Positions 47,872 to 59,759 of a stretch of DNA of 64,000 nt are shown here, piece by piece. Every line of letters starts with the position of its first letter. The first letter of the stretch is position 1. The notes beneath the pieces were generated by a model. That model was given only the letters and a program-made list of their open reading frames with translations. It ran no database searches and was not told where the DNA came from. The translations under genes were made by a program, and so were the position numbers. The stretch comes from Eulemur rufifrons (taxonomy: Eukaryota; Chordata; Mammalia; Primates; Lemuridae): contig NC_090989.1 in the NCBI RefSeq assembly GCF_041146395.1, positions 242,348,843 to 242,412,842 on the forward strand. Reading direction: 5' to 3'.

Positions 47872-48179
47872 TTCAGCTAGGAAACTGTATTTTCTAACCA
47901 TTTATACACAAAGATATAGCAATCTGTGCTATTTTCACTGATTTTCCAGAATTGGTGATTGATTTCTGCTTACCTACCCAAAAATGTCTTACTTTTGCCC
48001 ATTAAGCAAGAGCAATCATGGTCTTGATGGTGAGTTTCAGCAGGTTTACAGTCTCCCTGATGCCCTCAGCAGTTTAGTTGCCATAAATAGAAATGAAGCT
48101 TTGGGCCTTGGTATTATTGTGCAATATATTAATCACAGCAGGTACTCAACTGTGGACACATCAAACTCTTAAAGTGTGG

Positions 48180-48365
48180 CTTTAAGACATTATCTTCATT
48201 TTGTAACATTTCTGCAGCATTTGACACCATTGGTTGTTCCTTCCCTCAGAATCTCTCTCATCACTAAATTTCATGACCCTGTATTTTTTTGGTTATTTTA
48301 TTACATTTCTCAACATTCTTTCCTGTTTCTTCTGTTGTCTCTTCTTTGTCCTTTGAAGTAAAGGG
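48180..48365 (+). mobile_element. L2 LINE, part 1
   Basis: 'catttctgcagcatttgaca', ccattggttgttccttccct and 'ttcctgtttcttctgttgtc' match the L2 ORF2 C-terminal region (the 'gcatttgacacagttgatca' block). Confidence 0.7.
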
Positions 48366-48369
48366 ATAA

Positions 48370-48610
48370 AAGGAGAAAGATGATGTGTTTTGGAGTCAAC
48401 TATATATTCTATGTTATTGTTTAATATTAATATTAATATTGTTTAATATAATAATCTACAGTATTATATTAAAGTGCATACATATTTGGTCTCAACTTTG
48501 CTCAATTTTAATTCTCCAATATGTAAGATGGGGGAAAATTATGTCTACCTACAGGCATTCTGTGTGGAAAGAATGGGGCAATACATGACAGATTGTCAAC
48601 ACTCAAGAAA
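48370..48610 (+). mobile_element. MIR SINE with AT-rich insertion
   Basis: 'tgtgttttggagtcaactat', later 'ctccaatatgtaagatgggg' and 'acatgacagattgtcaacac', follow MIR order. A taatat repeat (48421-48452) separates the two parts. Confidence 0.5.
48421..48452 (+). repeat. (TAATAT)n low-complexity repeat
   Basis: ttaatattaatattaatatt followed by gtttaatataataa. Confidence 0.85.
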
Positions 48611-48734
48611 TATTTCCCTTTCTAACATTTCCATAACTTTGGATATTCTCCAAGTCTCTGTTTTTAGCTTTTGTTTTCAATAAATGTTTTCACTTAAAAT
48701 TTAATAATGTCATAGAACTTCAGTTTTATCCTAG

Positions 48735-48900
48735 TATGGGTTTCAAAGATGTCCTGTTGATCTCTCCTTGAAGTCTTCTCAATGCCCTACTAGACATTTC
48801 TATTAGATTGTCCAGTCATCACCTTAAAATAAACACACTAATGAAACCCACAATTTTACTTACTCAGAAACACTTTCTCTCCTAATTTCATTATTTTAAA
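48735..48900 (+). mobile_element. L2 LINE, part 2
   Basis: tcaatgccctactagacatt, 'tctattagattgtccagtca' and 'taatgaaacccacaatttta' match the next L2 block (cf. 'ctcgacatctccacttggatg'). Part of the same L2 as 48180-48365. Confidence 0.65.
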
Positions 48901-48969
48901 TAATTGAATCACTTTGACAGCACATAAACTTGTGGGGCATAAGTACATACAGCACCTTAAGCAATGTCA

Positions 48970-49150
48970 CCTCTGGTGAACCTGGGTCCATATTCCACCA
49001 GCTGTTATGGCCAGGTCATGTAAGCTCTCTGAGCCCATTTGTGCATATGTAAGTGTAGTTGTGAGGCATAGGAATACTATATATTAAGTGAATAACACAC
49101 TTATTAGGGCATTAATAAATGCCAGATAGCACTGTTTTATTATTAATGAG
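48970..49150 (+). mobile_element. MIR SINE
   Basis: 'gtgaacctgggtccatattc', caccagctgttatggccagg, 'ctctctgagcccatttgtgc' and aaatgccagatagcactg fit MIR. Confidence 0.75.
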
Positions 49151-49364
49151 GTTAACAATTTTATATAGAATAATTTCCTGCTTATCATCTAAAAGTTGAC
49201 ATAATGAGTAAGTTATATACAAAAAAATCAAATCATAGAGGTAAATGGAGACAGAATAAGAAACATTAAGTATATGTGCAATAACATGTACTGGTTATTT
49301 ATCACATATTTATCATGTGTCAGGAACAAACTGAACCTTCAAGTATAGTATGTCGATGCCTTTG

Positions 49365-49550
49365 GGGTAATGGAAATAATACAAAATTGGAAGAGCACAC
49401 CAAGCTCTGACAGTAGTTATATGATCTTGGACACATCACTTAGTCTTTATGAATCTTAGCTCGTTATCCACAAAACTTGAATAATATCTACCTCATCGGG
49501 TTTGGTCATGATGAAAACACTGGAAGGACAAAGCATTTTGTATGACTAGC
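49365..49550 (+). mobile_element. MIR SINE
   Basis: 'gttatatgatcttggacaca', tcacttagtctttatgaatc and 'atatctacctcatcgggttt' fit sense MIR. Confidence 0.85.
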
Positions 49551-49559
49551 AGAGACTCA

Positions 49560-52500
49560 CCTTTAGCCACATGGTGTCCTGGTTGGATACCATAGATTTC
49601 CCCAAACTATGTTGTTACAGAGGGCCCAAACACTTGCTATTACCTATTTCATCAGTAAGATGGTCATGGTAGCATATTTCAGAACTGTCCATGTTAGCCC
49701 AGACTGGGGAATCTGAAAATACAAATAGAATGCTAGAAAGCACTCTCTACAGAATGTTTAACACTAAGTCTAGGGGGTTAGGGTCAGCAAATGTGAATTC
49801 AGGATAATTCATGAATTTTCTGGGAAAATCTGAAGTATCCTGAAAGCTGACTCTTCCTCCTAACAAGGTGAGCACAGGCCAGCTGGAGCCCAACTCCATG
49901 CACCACCCGCCTTTGTTATTCCTTATCACTCACTGGCATTAGTGCTAGTTTGGGTGATGGAAAACCTGCTATTTGCTGCCATAACACTTTTTGAGAACTT
50001 TGGTGTCATTTGATACTTCCAGTATGATAAGTTCCACTTAAGTGGAAAAACTCTTCTCCTGTGAATCGTGTATCAACTCTTCTAATTCTAATTTAATTCA
50101 GAAACTAGAACGATTGGAGAACTGCTTGTCCTCTCTGAAGTTGGGCACCATCTGGAAACGAGGCCACCATCTGGAGCTCAGAGATTCTCAGCCTAACAAG
50201 TGATTCTTCACATCTACAGGGCTTCAAGACATTTTGAAACCCAGAAGGTAGCATTGACCACCCCCATACAGTGCAAGGAAGAACTCTTAGAAGACCACTT
50301 CTTTTGTTTGAATAAGCAAGAGAATGACATGGGGTTATTGCCACCACAAGCCCACAATGCATTTGGAGTGAATCTTCAGAGGATTTGCCAGGAGGAAAAT
50401 TTCATCTGAGGGGTGAAAAGAGTTTCTGAAGGGAGCAAGATTTGTTTGAACCCACATACTGATTGATTTCTCAAATGGCATAGAGGGTGAGAGAGGGTTG
50501 GTGGACAGCAGGGAGTGGGAGAATAGAAGAAAGGCTGCCTTTCTTGTACATGCTAAAGCCTGTCACTTAAGGGCATACGCCCATTTTTTTCTATTTCATG
50601 CATCAATGCCCTGTTTGCTGAAGGTGTTGTGAAAAGTTGCCAAGAGATAAATTCAACTGTTATGAGAATCATTATGTGGTTCAGTGTTTATTTCCCTGGC
50701 ACCCTCCAAGATGTATAACTTGGAGCTGAACAGCTGTTTTCTAGTGCTTGTAAATAGAAGTACTTAAATAGGTCTTAACACATTGTTTGAAAAAATGTAT
50801 ACAAACAGGATGCCTTTCTAGCAACAGGGAGCCTATAAGAAGAAGAAAAGGAAACTTTATCATTTGACTACTGCTAACATTTATTGTGTGACTGGGATAG
50901 TGTTACATTCCCTTAGTGCTGGTTATAAAGATTGTAATTAAGTGGGCGGTCTCTGTAGACCAACTGAGAAACACTTCTCCTTCTCAGGTTTCAGTTACTG
51001 CCTTCTCCAAGTGGGAGTGGGAAAAGCAAAATAAGAAGACCTTTGAAGCCACACAATGTTTGCTCTGTTTGGGCTAACTGGGTTGTGATATAAATGACAT
51101 CATAACAGGTAGCAGGATAATTCATGTCAGAAACAAAACAATTCCACATTTTATTTATAACAGATAACAGAAGGTGCATTGCCATACTTCTGGGCAACCA
51201 CTTCCTCACTGACTAGAGAAAATGATGGCTTGGTCAACTATTGACCTGAAAGTAGTATCAAAATAGCTATTGTGTAGTACTAGTTCATCAAAGTAATATT
51301 TATAAACCTGAGCCTTTTAATTACAAAGGATAAGTTCAGATGTTCCTCTTTTGCTTTAGCTAAGCTCCTAGAAACATGTCTCATGAGTCCTAAAATGCCA
51401 TCCAGTCTGGTTCTTCAGCATGTATGTAAATGGCAGCCAAAGCCTACTGATCATCAGGGTGGGGGTAGGGAAGCTATGACTTACCTACCAAGGATGCATC
51501 TGTGTTTAGCTGAGAATCCAGTGATCTCCCAACTTCTTTAGAGAGGAATATTTCTATACCTCTCTGGTTAGTTGGGAAGATAGACAAAGAAATGAAAAAT
51601 GAAGTCAAAATTGCCACTTTTTTTGTATAAGAAAAGGGATTGTTAGGACTGTGAATTTGTGGAATAAAATCGTACTGAGTCAATTCCTCTCTAACAAACT
51701 TGTTAAACTCCTGAGGTTTGCAGCAGTGCCCTTTTTGAGATGGACAGTTTAGCTTTGAATCATTTAGCTGGGGTACAGCCTATTCTATATGGCTTTTAGT
51801 CTTACAGATTCTTGATACGTCCTGAGGGCATCAGATTACCTTGGGTCCAGAACTATTTGTCAGGACCCTGAGGAAAATTTGCTTAATGACAGTAACAATT
51901 TTGGAGGCCTCTGCATCCAAGCCCATTTCAAACCAGTATTCAAGACTGCAAAATGCCAAATGCCAGCCTGACCATGTATTATGCTAAGACCTAACGAAAC
52001 CCTTTCATTCAAAAGGATGAGTTTAAAAGAATGAAACCAGGGGAAATCATCACTTCCTCAAATCTAATTGAAGGTTGAGGGGATCAAGGGAAATTTCAAC
52101 AGCTTGAAAGCTAGTCGCCAGGAAAACAATGGATAGGGCCTGGAAGAAAAGAAAGGACGCCTTGCTGATTAGCTTCCCCTGTGGAGAAAGTCTCTGCCAC
52201 TTGGCTTCCTTTGATGAGATTACAGAATCCTGAAACTTGTTCCCACCAGGAAAGTAGACATGTTGAAAGAACATCCTTTTTAAGTAGGCAGGGAACACAT
52301 TCTCTGTCCTTGGGAAAGTACCCTGTTTTGCTCTCTGGAATGACTTGATCACGTTGTCAGCCCTGAAATCAGAGCTGTGCTGCAGGAGGTGCCGAACCAA
52401 TCTAGTCTAAGATGAAGGTTGGGTTTATCTGGGGAAGTTGCAATAATTCCAGACGGCCAAAATCATGGTATTTTTTATCTTCATATAATTTCTCAACAGG

Positions 52501-52850
52501 GTAGAGAGACATTAATGGTTTTCTTATTAATACATTTCTTGTCCTTGATATTGCTCCAGTGATATTTTTCCATGACTCCCTCTTCCCCCAATGTTCCATC
52601 CCTAGATGGGGAAAGATCCAAGCTAACTTTTTATTGATTTGGATACCATAACCTAACTAATCATTTCAGTTTCAGGGGACCTTCTTCCGTGACCTTAAAC
52701 CTACTTTGGTACGTTCTGTCTTTAATTCACCATCCTCCACATATGCCCTCTCCTCATTTCTCTGCTTTTCCCAACCTCAAACATCTTTCAAAGCCCAGTT
52801 TAAATTCTATCACTTCCTTAAACTAAAGATGATGGTATAAACATATAAAT
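49560..52850. other. Repeat-poor segment, no confident gene
   Basis: About 3.3 kb with almost no recognisable repeat. Two abutting minus-strand frames, 65 codons (52402-52599) and 116 codons (52050-52400, starting at a TTG), are the longest stretch of open frame in the window. They are in different frames, and I find no domain that I can name. Other short frames (85 codons minus at 50105, 72 minus at 50991) have no motif. Confidence 0.5.
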
Positions 52851-52851
52851 T

Positions 52852-52962
52852 CAGTAGAATCATAGAATCTTAGTCAGTTAAAACCAAAAAAGAATGTACA
52901 AGTCTTCTAGTCTGTCTCCTCATGTTACAGATATGAAAACTGAAGATTATGGAGGTCTTATA
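52852..52962. mobile_element. Ancient SINE-like fragment (weak)
   Basis: 'agaatcatagaatcttagtc', 'cttctagtctgtctcctcat' and 'gttacagatatgaaaactga' recall the same ancient SINE-like repeat as 16345-16445. The piece 53510-53580 ('ggttcaacgtcacatagtta') may be its other half. Confidence 0.35.
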
Positions 52963-52984
52963 AGAAAGCAGACCATACCCTATA

Positions 52985-53130
52985 TTTTGACATCCTTTTA
53001 TTGCAGTCTTGAACAATATATATATTTTTAACACTGCAAGTATACCTGTATTATTTCTCCCAATTGCAAGCTTCTTGAAGGCAAAGATTATGATTTCTGT
53101 GTCTATAGTTTGCATGGTCGCTTATATATA
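52985..53130 (+). mobile_element. L2 LINE 3' fragment
   Basis: 'aattgcaagcttcttgaagg', caaagattatgatttctgtg and tctatagtttgcatgg match the L2 'gagctccttgagggcaggg' end region. Confidence 0.7.
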
Positions 53131-53144
53131 CTAGGTTGTTCTAA

Positions 53145-53362
53145 CTAAGTGCTGTCCAATAGAACTTTCTATGATGGAATAAATGTTCTATAATCTGCAC
53201 TGTCCAATGTGGTAATCACTAGCCACATGTGACTTTTGAGAACTTGAAATGTGGTTAGTACAACTGGGGAATTTAATTTTTAAAATTGTTTCATTTTAAT
53301 TACTTTACATGAAATTTAAATAGCCACATATTGCTAGCTATTACTGTATTGAATAGTGCAGC
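53145..53362 (+). mobile_element. hAT-Charlie MITE (MER33/MER58-like)
   Basis: 'gtgctgtccaatagaacttt', ctatgatggaataaatgttc, 'actagccacatgtgactttt' and gaaatgtggttagtacaact, with a right end reading gaatagtgcag, fit a hAT MITE with inverted ends (gtgctgtccaat / attgaatagtgc). The family name is from memory and less certain than the class. Confidence 0.75.
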
Positions 53363-53664
53363 TCTCATTCATTTGTTGATTCACAGCAAACAGTTAAAAA
53401 TTAGGGTACATTTGTTGATTTGATAATGCCTTTATCTTTGACTTACAATAATGGAGGTCTAAAGATGGAAGGGGCAAAGTCTCATCACCTCAATTAATAC
53501 CCCCAGAAAGATGAAAGCATTGGTTCAACGTCACATAGTTAATTAGGGACAAAGCTAGTGTCAGGACCCAGGTCTGGCTATAGTTTTTTAAATTTTTTTT
53601 CTTCTTTGTCATAATGCCTCAGGGAAGGTAGGAGGAGGAATCAGGTAGTAAGTGGAAGGGAAAC

Positions 53665-53692
53665 AGAAATTAAAAATATATATATATGGATA
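53665..53692 (+). repeat. Short (TA)n tract
   Basis: aatatatatatatggatata. It passes into A/G-rich sequence to about 53815. Confidence 0.8.
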
Positions 53693-53819
53693 TATGAAGA
53701 AAGAGAGGAACAATGAGGATTACAGAGAAGGAAGAAGAAAAAAAAGTAAGCCACGTATTAGTGGAGAAATTTGTCAATACCAGAGAACAGAGATGAAAAA
53801 AGAAAGAAAAAAAGCTTAT

Positions 53820-55110
53820 ACTCTCATTCATGAGCCTGTGTATAAATGAAGAATTCCTTTTTAGAGGCAAAACAATGTTACTGTAATAAATCAGGGACTA
53901 CTGCATAGGTGTATCCAGGATTATACAATGAAGAGAGCTTAGTGGTTATTGAACCATGACAAAGTCTTCATACTAATGAATTACATTCCTCAAAACCCTT
54001 GTCAAATCAATCAAAGAACCCTCTCTGAATGAGCATGGAATGTTAACATCTGGTTTACCAAATAGAGATAACAGTTTCATCCATCCCAAAGCCTTAGCTA
54101 GTCAAGCCTTTATCCCTCCCTGTTGCTGGTTGATCCTACTTTATCCTTCCTCTTACTTTGCAGCTGCTCAATAAAGGATAGACCTTGCGGAAGAATGGTG
54201 AATGCGGTAGCATGTAAGAGGCTGGGGAAGTAGAGATTGCCAATGGAAGTGAATGGTTTGGAAGACTAAAAAGGGCTCCAGATGCCCCTTTTCCATACCA
54301 GGTCCTGATGAACTTAATGGCTTCAACAATCTCTCAAGAGAAATCGTGTGGAGACCGTAGCTTATCATGAAATAAGAAAGCAACTAGCTCCCAAAAGCTC
54401 AATGGTGTCAGAATAGGATGCTACTTTTGTTTGTTTGTGTCCCAGTATTTTGTGATTCATTAAGGGAAGGAAAAACTAAACTAAAATTTGTAAAATCATG
54501 ATATGTAACATGCATTTTGTTTCCTTATATATTTTTCCATTCTGTCAGAGGAGTAAAATGACACTGGGATTTTCTCAGAGTGTGTTGACACTTATTTTCT
54601 TATTAATTTAACAGTTGTTCAGTTAGGTCATAGGCATAGGAAGCTTCTCCTTTGCATCATGAACACTACTTTATCTGTTGATATGGCGCCATTCTCAAAG
54701 TCATTGGCACAGGTTAGGATTTATTCATTTATGATTGCAAGGTGAGGGGCAATCATCAGTCCCTTCCAAATCTCATTATCTCTTTCTTCCTCCTACTCAC
54801 TTTTTCCTGAGCTCCCCTATTTCTGATTAATACCACTACCCATCCTGATCAATTATATTTGATGCCTGTGGGGTATTTGGCTATCCCTTTTTTCTTATGT
54901 CCTACCTCTAGATGATTGCTCCATCAAGCAGCAAAGTGTCTCACATTTGTCCCTCGCCTTTTGATTTCACTGCTACCCTAAATCAGAATGTTGCTGGTTT
55001 TCTCTTTCCTGTTACCTTACAAGCTATATACTGTCCCTTAATGAGTTATTCTAAAGATCAGGATTAATTATATTACTCTATAGCTCAACATCTTAAATAG
55101 TAGAGATAAT
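53820..55110. other. No confident feature
   Basis: A weak L2-like stretch may lie at 54760-54995 (pyrimidine-rich, 'ctctttcttcctcctactca'). Nothing else is recognised. Confidence 0.45.
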
Positions 55111-55111
55111 T

Positions 55112-55212
55112 AAAAAGAAGGAAAGAAGAGAAAGGAGAGAAAGAGGAAATGAAGGAAGAGGGGAAGAAGAAACAGGAGGGGAAGAAGGGGGAAGAAAGGG
55201 AGGAGGAGGAGG
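55112..55212 (+). repeat. Polypurine (GA-rich) tract
   Basis: About 100 bp of A and G with only one T and one C (aaatgaagg, aaacagg). The strand asymmetry is almost complete. Opposite-strand frames through it encode Leu/Phe/Pro runs and are artefacts. Confidence 0.93.
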
Positions 55213-55476
55213 TTGTCACTAGAACAGAATAGAAAGTTAGGAAATTTTGCTATATACAAGAATTGAAACATAAAGTACCAATGACAATTCAGATCAATGA
55301 GGAAACTATATTCCATGTAATAGCTGTGAATACTTTAGTTGCTTTAAAATACTTAAGTTGGATTCTTACTTTCCAACATATACGAAAATAACTCTCAGAT
55401 TAATTAGAATGCTACATGTAAAAAAAATTTTAAATAATTGAAAAAGGTCAGAAATAATTATCTAACATCAAGATTA

Positions 55477-56262
55477 GACAGATCTATATAGTATGAGAAA
55501 ATACTTAACATCACTAATCATTAGGGAAATGCAAATTAAAACCACAATGAGATACCACCTTATCCCTATCAGAATGGCCATTATTAAAAAATCAAAAAAC
55601 AGTAGATGTTGGCATGGAAGCAGTGAAAAAGTAACACTTACATGCTGTTGGTAAGGCTGTAAATTAGTACAGTCTCTATGGAAAACAGTATGGAGATTAC
55701 TCAAAGAACTAAAAATAGACCTACCATTTGATCCAGCAATCCCAAACCTGAGTATCTATATAAAGGAAAAGAAGTAATCTTATCAAAAAGATACCTTGTA
55801 CCTGAATGTTTATCACAGTACAATACACAATTGCAAAGATATGGAATCAACCTAAGTGCCCATCAACTAAAGAGTGGATAAAGAAAATGTGGTATATGTA
55901 TACCATGGAGTACTACTCAGCCATTAAAAGGAATGGACTGTCTTTTGTAGCACTTGGATCAAACTAAAGACCATTATCCTAAGTGAAGTATCTCAGGAAT
56001 GGAAAAACAGATACCACACGTTCTCATTTATAAGTGGGAGCTAAACAGAGTATATATATAGTCATAAAGAGCCATAATGATATTGGAAACTATGAAGTGG
56101 GGGGAGGGAGGTAAGGGATAAAAATCTACCCATCAAGTACAATGTATACTATTCTGGTGCCAGGTACCCCAAAAGCCCTGACATTAGTATGATACAATTT
56201 ACCCACATAACAATAAACAGTTGTACCCCCTAAAGTTTTAGAAATAAAAACCTGTAAAATAA
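55477..56262 (+). mobile_element. L1 ORF2 C-terminal part and 3' UTR
   Basis: 'catcactaatcattagggaa', atgcaaattaaaaccacaat, 'gagataccaccttatcccta', 'tatgtataccatggagtact', actcagccattaaaaggaat and 'gtaccccctaaagttttaga', followed by an A-rich tail. 5'-truncated. Stops and indels break the reading frame, so it cannot encode reverse transcriptase. The 3' UTR differs from the lineage-specific type next to it, so this is an older subfamily. Confidence 0.93.
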
Positions 56263-56284
56263 AATAATTTATTCACTTGAAAAA

Positions 56285-56632
56285 CAAAAAATGGTGAACT
56301 AGTATCTCTTGTATTAACCTGGATGGAACTGGAGACCATTATTCTAAGTGAAGTATCACAAGAATGGAAAAACAAACACCACATGTACTCGCTATTAAAT
56401 TAGAACTAATTGAACAACACTTAAGTGCACATTTGGAAATAAAACTCATCAGAAATCAAGCAGATGGAAGGGGGGGAGAAGGGTATGGGTAAATTCACAC
56501 CTAATGGGTACAATGCACACCATCTGAGTGATGGGCACACTTATAACTTTGACTCAAACTGTACAAAAAGAATTTATATAACCAAAACGTTTGTACCCCT
56601 GTAATACCCTGAAGCAAAATAAAATTTTTAGA
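56285..56632 (+). mobile_element. Second L1 3' end, lineage-specific type
   Basis: Starts within the end of ORF2 ('ggatggaactggagaccatt', homologous to 55953 onward in the first copy). It continues through 'gggtacaatgcacaccatct' and 'tttgtacccctgtaatacc' and ends in an A-rich tail. 5'-truncated insertion directly behind the older L1 tail. Confidence 0.92.
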
Positions 56633-56864
56633 AACCGCAATAAAAGAATTCTTAAAAGAAATGACCCATAACATGAAAAGAAAGTCATCAGATCTATTGC
56701 ACATTTTTTCTCTGTGTTTTTCTGTTGTTTTATGCTTATAAAATTCCTCCTCATTTCAAGATTAGTAATTTTTCTAGCTCATATTTTCTTTTGTATTTAA
56801 TATTTTAAGTGTCTTAAAATTTATTTAAATGCATGCTCTAAGATAGTAGAGTCAATTCAAAGGT

Positions 56865-56960
56865 AATCTTTTTCCTCCTTTCTAGATTGCAAGCTCCTTG
56901 AGGGCAGGAAAGATGTGCTACATTTTCTTAGACCCTGCAGCATGTAGTAAGTGTATGGGA
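56865..56960 (+). mobile_element. L2/MIR3-like 3' fragment
   Basis: 'agattgcaagctccttgagg', gcaggaaagatgtg and 'gcagcatgtagtaagtgtat'. Confidence 0.65.
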
Positions 56961-57119
56961 CAAAATCATCAAGTTAGGAGAGGTCAGTTTTGAGAGAGGA
57001 GTTATCTTCTGAAGTTAGCCTAAAACATCTAATGTATTTTCAAGATATGTTGTTTTTTTTTTTTCCATTTTGTGTATATCTTTTGAGTTGAAAATGGCTT
57101 AGAGGCAAGGTAATACGAC

Positions 57120-57295
57120 ATAAGGAAAGGAGAATGGTTCTGAAGAAAGACAAGTGAAGATTTAAATTCTGACACGGTCAATCATTTGTGTCACTCTGAG
57201 CCTTGTATTCCTCATCTATAAAATAGATATACTGATTACTACTGGCAAGGTTGTTGGGAAGACAAGAACCCATGCTTGTAAAATGATAAGCATAT
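57120..57295 (+). mobile_element. MIR SINE
   Basis: 'cactctgagccttgtattcc', tcatctataaaatagatata and 'ggcaaggttgttgggaagac' fit sense MIR. Confidence 0.88.
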
Positions 57296-57624
57296 TGATT
57301 TCATTTCCTTCTTACTACTTAATTTTTCTGCTCTTTCCAAGGGACACTTTGCATCCCTTAGCCTCTTCTTTCTGCAGGGAAGTAAAAATGTGGTAGTGTA
57401 TGTGAAAACATCTAGCAACTGGAATGCTTTTTAATGACATAAAGTACTATTAATTTAATATTTTGGTATATATTTAAGGGTAAATCCCTGGCTATGCTTT
57501 TGTTAATGATAGATTGAATGGAAATGATATTTGAGTGAGAAGATTCAGAATAGATCAATGGATGTAAGAAAACAGCAAACTCAAATGTGAAAAACAGGTA
57601 ATTAAAAAATTCTAATGCATTGGA

Positions 57625-57860
57625 ATCATGTAATAGAAATGGCATGGGGTTTGGGGTCAGAAAAACATGAGTTTGAGTCTCAGCTTGCCACCAACTCTGT
57701 TCAACGCTGGTTAAGTTACTTGCCCTTACTGAGACTCAGTTTCTCCACCTATGAAACTGGGATTGATAACATTCCCACAGCAGGGGCATTGTGAGGACCA
57801 GTGAGATAAGTAAATAAAAATATATATCACAACACTGACACTTGAAAAATGCTTCTTTTT
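57625..57860 (+). mobile_element. MIR SINE
   Basis: 'gggtcagaaaaacatgagtt', 'gactcagtttctccacctat' and 'gggcattgtgaggaccagtg' give a nearly complete sense MIR. Confidence 0.92.
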
Positions 57861-57869
57861 TGCTTGTTT

Positions 57870-58920
57870 TCTTTCCTGTCAGACTAAGTAGCCAGTCTGA
57901 TTCATCATAACACCTCTAGGTATTTAGGTGTTTAAAAGACCTAAATATGATTTCTTAAGTACCCAACCACCAGTGAGTGACTTGGGCCTCAGGGAGAATA
58001 GATGCTGCTTTTAAAAATGCATTGAGACTTGATCTCTATGTTTACAAAAGGAATTTTGGGTCCATGTATGTCTTGTGACACACAGTCAAAAGCTCTATGC
58101 ATATTCAGTGAGTCATCTCAATTTGTCTTGCAGGTACACAGCCGGCATTTTGCTCTTCTGAAGACGGAGAACACCATGTACCAACTTCTTTGTTTTAGAG
58201 GGCTATCATTCCATCTTATCAGTGCCTGCTTTGTAAATTTTGTGAGCTGTAAAATGAAGTACTATATATTCCTGGGATGCTTTTTCCCACTGAGAGTATT
58301 TAAGTTAAATGTTTTTTTTTAATGTCTGGGAGGGCAGATTCTGGAAATAAGAGGAAGCATTTGAAATTTTAAAAATAAGCAGTACATTTATAGCAATTAT
58401 ATAGGGATGTTATTAGTGATTAAATATAGTGTTGTAGAATAATATATCTAGGGCGAAAAAATGCTAATCATTATATCTCAGCAATTTCTCTAGTTCTTTT
58501 GTTTTTTAATAAAAGAATGCTTATATTTTAGGATGAATAAAGCATGACCTACTACATTTGCTTCGGTTTATTTAGTGTAATAGGATATAGTGCAGTGCTT
58601 ACATTGCTACTTTATCATTCAAGTTGTTAGTTAAGAAATCTGATTCTAGCTTCTTTTTATATTCTCTTTAGATGTGGCTTTGAATGCAAAGAGGTAACAC
58701 CCCTTTTCTCCAATGATGAAACTCTCCACATACTACTTTCCCTTCCTTTCCTAGGCTGTGGAGATAGGGGTTTGCTGTTTTCTCTACCTGTGTGTCTTGG
58801 CTCATAACTTTATCTGTCTAGGAAGAATTTAGTAATTAGCTTATCTGTCTTAACCTCAGATTTGTTTTTGACTATGAAAAAAATTGATGTTTGCTTTGAG
58901 TGTAATATGTCCATTTATAT
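57870..58920. other. No recognised feature
   Basis: The longest frame (97 codons, plus, 58029-58322) is Cys/Phe-rich, without a signal or domain I can support. Confidence 0.5.
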
Positions 58921-58924
58921 GCTT

Positions 58925-59130
58925 TATAGAAATTATCTCATTTAATTACTTAATTTAATTGATATAGGTTTGATTGTCCTCATTTCCTAGCTAAGGAAAA
59001 GGAAGCCCAAAGAGCTTTCATCAATTATCCTACATTCTTATCTTATGAGTGAGTTGAAATTATAACCTGCGGCTGACTAGCTATAAACGTAAATTCTTTC
59101 CAATCCAGTAGGCTATTAGAGTTTTACATT
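58925..59130 (-). mobile_element. MIR SINE
   Basis: 'aaattatctcatttaattac', 'cctcatttcctagctaagga' and 'gaaattataacctgcggctg' fit reverse MIR. Diverged. Confidence 0.75.
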
Positions 59131-59594
59131 TATTTGCTGGAGTTCTTAAATGGCTATTTTTGTGATTAAAATATTATGTAAGGGTAATGATTCTTTTATA
59201 TCCAAAAATAGGAAACAGAGATGGAAGAGCAGGGTCTTGAAGGGAGAGACAAAGAGCTTGGTTTTTAACACGTTCTTCAGGTGTCTCTCATATACCCAGG
59301 TGGAGTTGAATACCTAAAACCTAATCTCCAGAGAAAGCAACCAAAACTGGAGAGAGAAGTTTGGGAACATCAGTGACATGTAACAATAGATGCAAAGCAC
59401 TTGCAATTTGGCTTCCTTTTGGCCTGTTTTCCCCATTGTTAGATGGTTGGTGGGATTATGGAACTAAGAGAGGACTTATTTGACATGCAGAAGGCTCTGC
59501 TGTAAAGAAGACAGATACAGCCAGGATATCTGAGAGGCCATGCCCTTAGGAGATGTGGATGGAAGTCAGTCCATGTTCTTAAAGATTATCTAAG

Positions 59595-59742
59595 CCAGAG
59601 ATTCTCAAACTTTGGTGTATATCAGAATCACCTGGAGAGCAAATGAAGAACAGAGGCCCAGTAGGGTAAGGCCTGGACCTCTGTGTTTTTTACCAAGTTC
59701 TAGAGAAGCTTCTGACAGATTGTGAAGTTTGAGAAATACGAA
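59595..59742 (+). mobile_element. MER5A/B-type hAT MITE
   Basis: 'agattctcaaactttggtgt', 'atatcagaatcacctggaga' and the end 'gtgaagtttgagaaatac' match MER5. Shorter than the copy at 925. Confidence 0.85.
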
Positions 59743-59759
59743 TCTAAATCATAGTTTGA

